33,829 bases of DNA from Halobacteriales archaeon QS_5_70_15. Its GTDB lineage: Archaea > Halobacteriota > Halobacteria > Halobacteriales > Haloarculaceae. The notes beneath the pieces were generated by a model. That model was not told the DNA's origin. It did not search any database and saw only the letters and a program-made list of their open reading frames with translations. Of this stretch, positions 14,626 to 20,901 are shown piece after piece; position 1 is the first letter of the stretch, and each line of letters opens with the position of its first letter. The position numbers were made by a program, and so were the translations under genes. The stretch spans positions 20,432-54,260 of the forward strand of contig PXRQ01000079.1 in the NCBI GenBank assembly GCA_003022005.1, written 5' to 3'.

Positions 14626-15090
14626 TCAGGAGACGGGATCCCGGGGATCCACCTGGTCACGGTGCGTCGCGGTCCCGCCGACGCGGTACCGGTACGACTG
14701 CGTGAACCAGTCGGCGTGTGGCCCCGGCGTCACCGTCGCGTTCTCCGGGACGTTCGTGTCCGAGTGGCCCGTACACGTGACGACGGCCTCGTACCCCCAC
14801 GGCCGTTCGGACACGCCGTCCACGCGACAGGCGAGGGTCACGTCGGTGTACTCGTTGATCCGGAGGGAGTTGTAGGCGGCGCGGTACTCGAAGGTCCTGG
14901 CGTACTCGCGCACAGAGGACTCGTTCAGCACCGCCGGGCGCTCGGGGGGCTCCTTGGGTCCGTCGGGGAAGTCGACGCTCCCCTGCGGGAGCGGCGAGGC
15001 CGTGGGCGTCCCCGTCTCGGTACCGACACAGCCGGCGGTCGCGAGGGCGAGGGCCAGGAGGGCAACCACTGCAGTCCGGGAGCGATTCAC
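14626..15090 (-). CDS. Small secreted lipoprotein, function unknown
   Basis: Starting at GTG 15090 the 154-aa product has a classic short lipoprotein signal. It runs from a basic N-terminus (VNRSRT) to the hydrophobic core AVVALLALALATAGC, with C21 as the likely lipid-modified cysteine. No twin arginine is present, so Sec export is more likely. A Thr/Pro-rich spacer follows, then a region of about 100 residues with alternating strands: FEYRAAYNSLRI, VTLACRVDGVSERPWGYEAV, VTCTGHSD and DWFTQSYRYRVGG. Two cysteines (in TLACR and VTCTG) may form a disulfide. I do not recognise a family. The longer upstream frame would bury the signal peptide, which argues against an earlier start. No clear promoter. 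Confidence 0.72.
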   Translation of the reverse strand: MNRSRTAVVALLALALATAGCVGTETGTPTASPLPQGSVDFPDGPKEPPERPAVLNESSVREYARTFEYRAAYNSLRINEYTDVTLACRVDGVSERPWGYEAVVTCTGHSDTNVPENATVTPGPHADWFTQSYRYRVGGTATHRDQVDPRDPVS

Positions 15091-15273
15091 GTCGACGAGC
15101 GTGGAGCTATCTCGGAAAGGGTCTCGTGTAGACGACAGTCGCGGATTTCGTTCCCGTTTCGAGCCGCCGACCGCGGTCGACCCGGCCACCCTGCCCCGTC
15201 CGGTCCCCGGACCGGTCTCGCGATCGCGAAACACCGACGAGCCGAGGTTCGAGAGGGCTCGGGGGCGCTGTCG

Positions 15274-16077
15274 TCAGATCCCCCACGGGTTCTCGTCCGG
15301 GACAATGACCCGGTTTCGGTCGTCGATCGCGTCGATGCGTTCGATCGCCGAGGGCTCCAGCGCGAGCTCCCGCGCCGCGAAGTTCTCCCGGAGGTGGTCC
15401 CGCCCGGTGGCCTTGGGGATCGGGACGACCCGGTCGTGATCGAGCAACCACGCCAGACACACCTGTGCCGGGGTCGCGTCGTGCTCGTCGGCGACGTCGC
15501 TCAGGACGGGGTGGTCGAGGATCTCGCCGCGTCCGAGCGGCGAGTAGGCGACGAGGTAGCGGTCGTGGTCCCGCGCGTACTTGACCAGCTCGGTCTGGGG
15601 GAGCAGCGGGTGCATCTCGACCTGGTTGGCGAGGACGGGCGCCTCGAGGATCTCCCGGGCCTCGTCGAGGAGTGCCGGCGTGAAGTTGCTCACGCAGACG
15701 TGGTCGACGAGGCCGTCCGCGTACAGCTCGTCGAAGACCGGGAGCGTCGCCTCGGGGTCGTAGGCCTTCGTCGGCCAGTGGACGTAGAGCATGTCCACGG
15801 TCTCGACGCCGAGGCGATCGAGGCTCTCCGCGAACGTCCGACGGACGTCCTCCGGCGCGAGGTTCGTCGGGTGGATCTTCGTCGCGAGCCGAACGTCGTC
15901 CCGGTCGACCGGGGCGGCCGCGATCCCGCGGCCGACGGCGCGTTCGTTGTCGTACATCTGGGCGGTGTCGACGTGGCGGTACCCGATCTCGAGCGCCGCC
16001 TCGACGGACGCCGCACACTGCTCGGGATCCGTGTTGCCGGACGTTCCGAGACCGATCGCGGGGATGTCGTCGGACAT
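15274..16077 (-). CDS. Aldo/keto reductase
   Basis: This 267-aa NADPH-dependent oxidoreductase reduces aldehydes and ketones using a TIM barrel. The catalytic tetrad is visible: D37 and Y42 (YRHVDTAQMYDNE), K67 (LATKIHP) and H100 (MLYVHWP). The AKR signature VSNFTPALLDEA and the cofactor-phosphate region PIPKATGRDHLRENFAA are present; the C-terminus ends NPWGI. It resembles 2,5-diketo-gluconate reductases. On the minus strand, GGTTTAGT (complement of 16101-16108) is centred 27 nt upstream of ATG 16077, giving a leaderless start. The natural substrate cannot be inferred from the neighbours. Confidence 0.92.
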   Translation of the reverse strand: MSDDIPAIGLGTSGNTDPEQCAASVEAALEIGYRHVDTAQMYDNERAVGRGIAAAPVDRDDVRLATKIHPTNLAPEDVRRTFAESLDRLGVETVDMLYVHWPTKAYDPEATLPVFDELYADGLVDHVCVSNFTPALLDEAREILEAPVLANQVEMHPLLPQTELVKYARDHDRYLVAYSPLGRGEILDHPVLSDVADEHDATPAQVCLAWLLDHDRVVPIPKATGRDHLRENFAARELALEPSAIERIDAIDDRNRVIVPDENPWGI

Positions 16078-16100
16078 CGGATCGGGGGACGGGGCCGGGG

Positions 16101-16108
16101 ACTAAACC
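16101..16108 (-). promoter_or_regulatory. TATA box of the aldo/keto reductase gene
   Basis: Minus-strand GGTTTAGT, centred 27 nt upstream of the start at 16077. The same TTTAG core recurs before the FMN reductase and glnA genes. Confidence 0.6.
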
Positions 16109-16225
16109 GTTACCGCGATGCCCCTGCGGAGCGAGGGCGACCTCGACGACACGCCGGCCGCGACGGACACGCCGCCGACGGAGGTCTGACGTAGGTTTTT
16201 GTGTCGCTCGGCGGTCCCTCCACGC

Positions 16226-16627
16226 ATGTCATCGAGCGACGGTGGCGGTAGCGGGAGTCCAGGGGGTACGGAGGCGCAGTTCGTGCGGACCGCGGGGCTG
16301 GACCCCGCGGAGCGGGGAGGGATCCCGCCCGGGTCCGACGGCGAGGCGGCCCGCGCGGAGGCCGAACGGCTCCGCGACCGGGTGTCCGAGCTGGAGGCGG
16401 AACTGCAGCGCCGGGAGGCGGCGCTCGATGCCCGTGAGGGACGCATCGAGGAACTGGAGATCGAACTCGAGAGCATCCGTAGCGAGCGCGACGACGCCCG
16501 CGAGTGGGCGGCGTTCCTCGGCCGGGAGCTCTCCGAGTGCCGCGGGCGGGTCGGGACGCTGGAGGACCGCGTCGAGACGCTCGAGTCCCGGGGACTGCTC
16601 GATCGGTTCCGCGGGCTGTTCGGCTGA
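16226..16627 (+). CDS. Coiled-coil protein, function unknown
   Basis: This 133-aa protein has a Gly/Ser-rich head (residues 1-20), a short conserved-looking block (AQFVRTAGLDPAERGGIPPG), then about 85 residues of continuous charged heptads (EAERLRDRVSELEAELQRRE, IEELEIELESIRSERDDARE, GTLEDRVETLESR). It ends LLDRFRGLFG, a short amphipathic tail. No membrane span or enzyme motif is visible. ATG 16226 is chosen because TTTTTG (16196-16201) is centred 28 nt upstream. It probably dimerises through the coil. It could be an adaptor or a cell-envelope or chromosome-associated protein, but nothing here decides that. Confidence 0.75.
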   Translation: MSSSDGGGSGSPGGTEAQFVRTAGLDPAERGGIPPGSDGEAARAEAERLRDRVSELEAELQRREAALDAREGRIEELEIELESIRSERDDAREWAAFLGRELSECRGRVGTLEDRVETLESRGLLDRFRGLFG

Positions 16628-17072
16628 CCGGCCGGCGGGACGGAGCGGACGGCCGCCGACGCGCGTCCGTGACCGGCCTACATGACGGTCCGCGTCCGTG
16701 TCTCCCGATGTCACGAGCGAGGGCGACCCGGGGTCGGGGACCGCGGACGACTCGGCTTCCCCGCGGACGAGCCCCTCGCGGCGCCCTACCGCCGTCGGCC
16801 TACTCGTACAGGTGCTCGTGCCGCCGGTCCCGCTGGCGGCCGTCGTCGCCGACGGTGTCGGGTTCGTCCCGGTGTTCGGCGCGTTCACGGCGGGGTCGTC
16901 CTGCTCGGCCGGAAGCGACTCGTGACGGCCTCGTGGTCGTGATCGGGGGGGAGGGTCCGCCGTCCGGCGGCCCGGTGTCCACCGGGGGCGGGTGACGGAC
17001 GCCGCAGGTGACGGACGCCGCGGGCGATCCCGGACACGACGGTGCCGGGGACGTCCGCGGGCCGCCGCTTCG
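16628..17072. other. Interval between the coiled-coil gene and serA
   Basis: This 445-nt stretch contains only the broken small membrane-protein frame at 16698-16942. The 130 nt nearest the serA stop are GC-rich with direct repeats of GACGGACGCCGC type and no gene. Confidence 0.55.
16698..16942 (+). pseudogene. Possible frameshifted small membrane-protein gene
   Basis: One frame from GTG 16698 gives a polar head and then a hydrophobic hairpin, RPTAVGLLVQVLVPPVPLAA and VGFVPVFGAFTA, before it turns into Ser/Cys-rich text and stops at about 16923. From about 16888 a second frame continues GGVVLLGRKRLVTASWS and stops at 16942. Joined, they read as a two-helix membrane protein ending in a basic tail, a common small haloarchaeal layout. 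The join needs a one-base shift near GTTCACGGCGGGG. I recognise no family, so this could also be non-coding. Confidence 0.35.
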
Positions 17073-18698
17073 TCATTCGGTTATCGACGCTCTGCGTCCG
17101 GACTCGACGTCCTCCTCGTCGTCCGAGAGGGTGATGTAGCGGGTTTCGAGGATGCGGGGGTCCTCCTCGAGCCGCTCGCGCGCCTCGTCGGGGACCGGGT
17201 CGTCGACGTTGTAGACGGTGAGCGCCTCGCCGCCGATGGTCTCGCGGGCGTTGTACATCCCCGCGATGTTGATGTCGTACTCGCCCATCACGCTCCCGAT
17301 GAGTCCGATGACGCCCGGCTCGTCGGTGTTCCGGGTGACGACCATCCGGCCGCCCGGGATCGCGTCGACGCGGTAGCCGTCGATCCGGACGATGCGGGGG
17401 TCCTCGCCGGCGAACAGCGTCCCGCAGACCGAGACGTCGGTGCCGTCGTTCCGCACGGTGACGGTCACGAGCGACTGGAAGTCCTCGGACTGGCTACGCT
17501 TGGTCTCGGTCACCTCGATGCCGCGCTCCTCGGCGATGCGGGGGGCGTTGACGGCGTTGACCTGCCACTCCAGCGGCCGGAACCCGCCCTCGAGCGCCGA
17601 GGCGGTGACGAGGTCGATCTCCTCCTCGGCGATGTCGCCCGCGTACTCCACCTCGACCTCGCTGATCTGGCCGTCGAACAGTTGGACGGCGACCCGGCCG
17701 GCCGTCTCGGCCAGCTCGATGTACGGCCGGATCCGCGGGAACGCGCTCGCGTCCATCGACGGCGCGTTGAGCGCGTTCATAACCGGCTCCTCGGCGAACG
17801 CCGCGAGCACCTGGTCGGCGATGCTCGTCGCCACGTTCTCCTGTGCGGCCTCCGTCGAGGCGCCGAGGTGCGGCGTGACGACGACGTCCTCGACGTCGAG
17901 CAGCGGGGAGTCCTTCGGGAGGGGTTCCTCGGCGAACACGTCGAGCGCCGCCCCGGCGAGGGTGCCGTCCTCGACGGCCCTGGCGAGCGCGTCCTCGTCG
18001 ACGACGCCGCCACGGGCGCAGTTGACGAGGTAGCCTCCCTCGATCTCGGCGAGCTCGGCCTCGCCGATGAGCCCCTCGGTCTCCGGCGTGAGCGGCGTGT
18101 GGACCGTGAGGAAGTCCGCCCGGTCGAGCACCTCCTCCAGCGGGGCGAGCTCGGCCCCGAGCTTCCCGGCGCGCTCCTTGCCGATGTAGGGATCGTAGGC
18201 GACCAGATCCATTCCGAGGGCGTGGAGGCGCTTTGCGACCTCCTGACCGACGCGGCCGAGCCCGACGATGCCCAGCGTCTTGTTGTTCACCTCGGTCCCG
18301 AGGAACTCGCCCTTGGCCCACTCGCCGGCCTTCAGCCGGACGTGGGCCTGCGGGATCGACCTGGCGACCGCGAACGTCATCGCGACGGTGTGCTCGGCGG
18401 CGGCCCGGACGTTCCCCTCCGGGGCGTTCGCGACGATGACGCCGTGCTCGGTCGCCGCGTCGATGTCGATGTTGTCGACGCCGATCCCCGCACGGCCGAC
18501 GATGACGAGGTCCGGGGCGGCCTCGAGCATCGCCTCGGAGACCTCGGTTCCGGAGCGGACCACCAGCGCGTTCGCGTCCGAGACGGCATCGAGGAGCGCG
18601 TCGCCCTCGAGGGCGTAGGCGGTCTCCATCTCGTGACCGGCCTCCCGGAGCCGTTCGATGCCGGCCTCCGCGATGGGATCCGTGACGAGTACCTTCAT
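17073..18698 (-). CDS. serA: D-3-phosphoglycerate dehydrogenase SerA (long form with ACT domain)
   Basis: This enzyme makes the first committed step of serine synthesis, oxidising 3-phosphoglycerate with NAD+ to 3-phosphohydroxypyruvate. Of 541 aa, residues 1-95 and 285-310 form the substrate domain and 100-280 the Rossmann domain, with GLGRVGQEVA at 146-155. Catalytic R229 (NCARGG), E257/E258 (DVFAEEP) and H277 (TPHLGAST) are present. Residues ~315-450 form the allosteric substrate-binding domain and ~452-525 a C-terminal ACT domain (GRMVVTRNTDEPGVIGLIGS) for serine feedback. ATG 18698 is preferred to the one four codons upstream, because GCGTTAATCC (complement of 18720-18729) is centred 27 nt before it. 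Single gene, complete. Confidence 0.94.
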   Translation of the reverse strand: MKVLVTDPIAEAGIERLREAGHEMETAYALEGDALLDAVSDANALVVRSGTEVSEAMLEAAPDLVIVGRAGIGVDNIDIDAATEHGVIVANAPEGNVRAAAEHTVAMTFAVARSIPQAHVRLKAGEWAKGEFLGTEVNNKTLGIVGLGRVGQEVAKRLHALGMDLVAYDPYIGKERAGKLGAELAPLEEVLDRADFLTVHTPLTPETEGLIGEAELAEIEGGYLVNCARGGVVDEDALARAVEDGTLAGAALDVFAEEPLPKDSPLLDVEDVVVTPHLGASTEAAQENVATSIADQVLAAFAEEPVMNALNAPSMDASAFPRIRPYIELAETAGRVAVQLFDGQISEVEVEYAGDIAEEEIDLVTASALEGGFRPLEWQVNAVNAPRIAEERGIEVTETKRSQSEDFQSLVTVTVRNDGTDVSVCGTLFAGEDPRIVRIDGYRVDAIPGGRMVVTRNTDEPGVIGLIGSVMGEYDINIAGMYNARETIGGEALTVYNVDDPVPDEARERLEEDPRILETRYITLSDDEEDVESGRRASITE

Positions 18699-18719
18699 GT
18701 CCGACCCCAACCGTCGGCC

Positions 18720-18729
18720 GGGATTAACG
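18720..18729 (-). promoter_or_regulatory. TATA box of serA
   Basis: Minus-strand GCGTTAATCC, centred about 27 nt upstream of the ATG at 18698. This gives a leaderless serA transcript and decides the start. Confidence 0.6.
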
Positions 18730-18859
18730 CTTCCCTTCCCGTCGTGGCATGTTACCTCGTGTCAGTGACCCACGCGATGCGGGCCGGCCCTCCGACCGTT
18801 CGGCGATCCGACGGTCGGCGGCCGTCACCACGATCCGACGACCGGAGCGGATCGGGCGA

Positions 18860-19129
18860 TCACCCGTGGCGGCCGCGACGTTCGACCTCGCGCTCGACCA
18901 GGTCGCGGTCCGCCCGCCACAGGACGGCCTCGCTGTCCGGGAACTCGCCGCTCGCGTCCGCCGCCTCGACGTCGGACAGGTCGGCGTCGGGGTGGACCCG
19001 GTAGACGGAGTCGGTGCCGTCCTCGTTCGTGATCCGGCGGACCCCCTTCGTCCCCTGCGGGGCCTCGCCCGCGAGAACCGCGCGGGCGGCCACGACGACG
19101 GCGTCGTCGGCGTCGACGATCGAACTCAT
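18860..19129 (-). CDS. Small acidic protein (89 aa), function unknown
   Basis: The product begins MSSIVDADDAVVVAARAVLA. Its middle part is GTKGVRRITNEDGTDSVYRVHP, and its charged C-terminus includes DSEAVLWRADRDLVEREVERRG. There are no membrane spans, signal or metal motif. The ATG at 19129 follows the stop of the PRC-barrel gene by a single base, so the two form a tight operon and are probably co-translated. The frame continues upstream into low-complexity text that overlaps the PRC gene and is not credible. I do not recognise a family; partnership with the PRC-barrel protein is inferred only from the spacing. Confidence 0.6.
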   Translation of the reverse strand: MSSIVDADDAVVVAARAVLAGEAPQGTKGVRRITNEDGTDSVYRVHPDADLSDVEAADASGEFPDSEAVLWRADRDLVEREVERRGRHG

Positions 19130-19130
19130 C

Positions 19131-19364
19131 TCAGGGCCTCCGGAGCTCCACCCGCCCGCCCGTGACCGTTTCGACCCGTGCATCGTCGAGCCGGTAGGCG
19201 TCGCGGTCGTCGCCGCCCCAGCCGAGTTCGGCCAGCACCGGCGGGTCGAGGTCGGCCATCGGCGTGACGTACGCGGTCCCGTGCCGTACCTCGTCGATGA
19301 CACCCAGTTCCCGGCCGTCCGGGTCGAGGACGGGCTTGCCCTCGTCGCTGTCGGTGAACTCCAT
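19131..19364 (-). CDS. PRC-barrel domain protein (77 aa)
   Basis: This is a single PRC-barrel-like beta domain: KPVLDPDGRELGVIDEVRHG, then AYVTPMADLDPPVLAELGWG, and after a Gly/Asp loop DAYRLDDARVETVTGGRVEL. PRC barrels occur in photosynthetic reaction centre H subunits and in RimM; stand-alone haloarchaeal forms have no settled role. ATG 19364 begins MEFTDSDEGKPV. It has an SD-like AGGT about 8 nt upstream and a TATA-like GCGTATTC near 19404-19411, suggesting a short leader of about 18 nt. An earlier GTG at 19388 is possible. It is the first gene of a two-gene unit with the 89-aa protein. Confidence 0.72.
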   Translation of the reverse strand: MEFTDSDEGKPVLDPDGRELGVIDEVRHGTAYVTPMADLDPPVLAELGWGGDDRDAYRLDDARVETVTGGRVELRRP

Positions 19365-19522
19365 ACGCCGACCTGTCGCGCTCGGCACTCCCGCCTGGTG
19401 CCGGAATACGCAAGCGATCTCGGAGCGCCCCGACAGGGGCGGGAACCCACGATCGAGACCCGGGCGACCGTCACTCGCAGGCAGGGGCGTTAGGACTACG
19501 AGCCAACGAGGGAGAACCGACG

Positions 19523-19807
19523 ATGAGCGAATCCACGGTGACGATGCCGGACCCCGAACTGGGACGGGCGTCGATCGTCTTCGAGACGCCGGACGGCGAG
19601 GTCGAGTCGGTCGAGGTCGACAACGAGTTCCTCGTCTACTTCGGCGACCACTGGCAGGTCAGGACCGGCGAGGACGACGACGGCAACGACGTCGTCCGAC
19701 GCATCCCCCGCGAGCGGGTGTACCACGTCGAGCGGTCGGTCGAGGAGTTCCGGGACCGGCTGGAGGCGTTCCTCGACGAGACGAAGAGCCGCATCGGCCT
19801 CGATTGA
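19523..19807 (+). CDS. Small haloarchaeal protein (94 aa), function unknown
   Basis: The product starts MSESTVTMPDPELGRASIVF and has a beta-rich first half (ASIVFETPDGEVESVEVDNE, FLVYFGDHWQVRTGED). A predicted helix, RSVEEFRDRLEAFLDETKSRI, forms the C-terminus. There is a GAGGGAG Shine-Dalgarno-like stretch about 8 nt before the ATG, unusual next to the mostly leaderless genes here. A TATA-like GCGTTAGG lies about 33 nt upstream, matching a short leader. No known domain is recognised. Strong acidity and a clear start support a real gene. Confidence 0.65.
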   Translation: MSESTVTMPDPELGRASIVFETPDGEVESVEVDNEFLVYFGDHWQVRTGEDDDGNDVVRRIPRERVYHVERSVEEFRDRLEAFLDETKSRIGLD

Positions 19808-19885
19808 TACGAGTGTGGAGTCGAAGCGGTAGAAGCCTGCGAACGCCGGCCGCTCGCTTACCCGCGCGCGCCCCGTCGTGAACGT

Positions 19886-20617
19886 ATGGAGATACGAGAC
19901 GCCGAACCGGACGACACGGACGCCGTCCGGCGGGTCGCACGCCGGTCGTTCGAGGCGTCGTACGCGCTCGACCCGTCGGTAATCGAGGCGCTCCTCGAGG
20001 GACCGTTCGCCGAGGACCGGCTGGCGTCGCGCATCGCGGACGCGGGGACCTCTTACCTCGTCGCCGAGCGGGACGACGACGTCGCCGGCTTCGCGGAGCT
20101 GACGGTCGACGAAGTCGATGTCACCTGGCTCCACGTCCACCCCGACCACCGGGGGGCCGGCGTCGGGACCGGACTGTTGGAGCGGCTCCGCGGGACGCTC
20201 CCCCTCGGGGTGGACCGTCTCCGTGCACTCGTGCTGGATGCGAACGCCGAAGGCGAGACGTTCGCCGAACGCCACGGGTTCGAGCACGTCGACCGTGCCG
20301 AACGCGAGGTCGCGAACGAACGGCTCGTCGAACACGTGTACGCCGACGTCGAGGACACCTCGATCGGGAACGGAACGGACCACCGGGTGCCGGGAACCGT
20401 CGTGGTCGACGGGCGAGAACTGGCCGTCGACGCCGACGACCGCACCACCGGAACGAACGCGCCGTTTTTCCGCGCGTTCGACGGCGACGAACGGTTCGGC
20501 TTCTACTGTGCGAACTGCGGGACCGTCGCCGAGGCGATGGACGAACTCGGACGGGTCGAGTGCGCGACCTGCGGCAACACTCACCGACCGGACGAGTGGG
20601 ACGACGCGTACCTCTGA
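19886..20617 (+). CDS. GNAT acetyltransferase fused to a C-terminal zinc-ribbon domain (DUF5816-like)
   Basis: Residues 1-150 form a GNAT N-acetyltransferase: MEIRDAEPDDTDAVRRVARR at the start, the acetyl-CoA loop HRGAGVGTG at 88-96, then DANAEGETFAERHGFEHVDR. Residues ~165-243 form a second module ending in a four-cysteine ribbon, C208/C211 (YCANCG) and C226/C229 (CATCGN). It closes HRPDEWDDAYL. This second module resembles the haloarchaeal DUF5816 family, named from memory. The acceptor substrate is unknown, and the ribbon may guide binding to protein or RNA. A TATA-like GCTTACC is centred about 28 nt upstream of the ATG. Total 243 aa. Confidence 0.82.
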   Translation: MEIRDAEPDDTDAVRRVARRSFEASYALDPSVIEALLEGPFAEDRLASRIADAGTSYLVAERDDDVAGFAELTVDEVDVTWLHVHPDHRGAGVGTGLLERLRGTLPLGVDRLRALVLDANAEGETFAERHGFEHVDRAEREVANERLVEHVYADVEDTSIGNGTDHRVPGTVVVDGRELAVDADDRTTGTNAPFFRAFDGDERFGFYCANCGTVAEAMDELGRVECATCGNTHRPDEWDDAYL

Positions 20618-20630
20618 CCGACCACTGCGA

Positions 20631-20664
20631 CCGACGACCACCCATGACCGACGACCACCCATGA
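20631..20664 (+). repeat. 17-bp tandem duplication carrying a duplicate start codon
   Basis: The unit CCGACGACCACCCATGA occurs twice in direct succession. Each copy contains an ATG. The first ATG (20644) opens a six-codon frame M-T-D-D-H-P whose TGA overlaps the second ATG (20661), the true start of the next gene, as ATGA. Confidence 0.75.
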
Positions 20665-20888
20665 CCGACGACTTCGAGGAGTTCGAAACCGGACTCGAGG
20701 ACCGGTCGTACCCGGTGTCCAGCGCGGAACTCGGCGCCGAATACGCCGACCAGCCGATCGACCTCCCGAACGAGACGGAAACGGTCGGCGACGTCTTCGA
20801 CCGACTCGACCAGGAGTTCGACTCCGCGGCGGAGGCGCGCGAGGCGCTCTACGGGGAACTCACCGGCGAGGACGTCGACCGGGCATGA
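20661..20888 (+). CDS. Small acidic protein, DUF5789-like (75 aa)
   Basis: The product is MTDDFEEFETGLEDRSYPVS, then SAELGAEYADQPIDLPNETE, TVGDVFDRLDQEFDSAAEAR and EALYGELTGEDVDRA. The order Y-P-x-S-x-E-L, a short acidic middle, then a helix-loop-helix with A-x-E-A-R-E-A-L resembles the haloarchaeal DUF5789 family (a relative of DUF2795); no function is known. Its ATG lies in a duplicated 17-bp block, so a six-codon upstream frame ends on it with an ATGA overlap. It is convergent with the helicase gene, with 13 nt between the stops. It may be co-transcribed with the GNAT gene 43 nt upstream. Confidence 0.65.
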   Translation: MTDDFEEFETGLEDRSYPVSSAELGAEYADQPIDLPNETETVGDVFDRLDQEFDSAAEAREALYGELTGEDVDRA

Positions 20889-20901
20889 CCGTCGACCCCG
20901 C

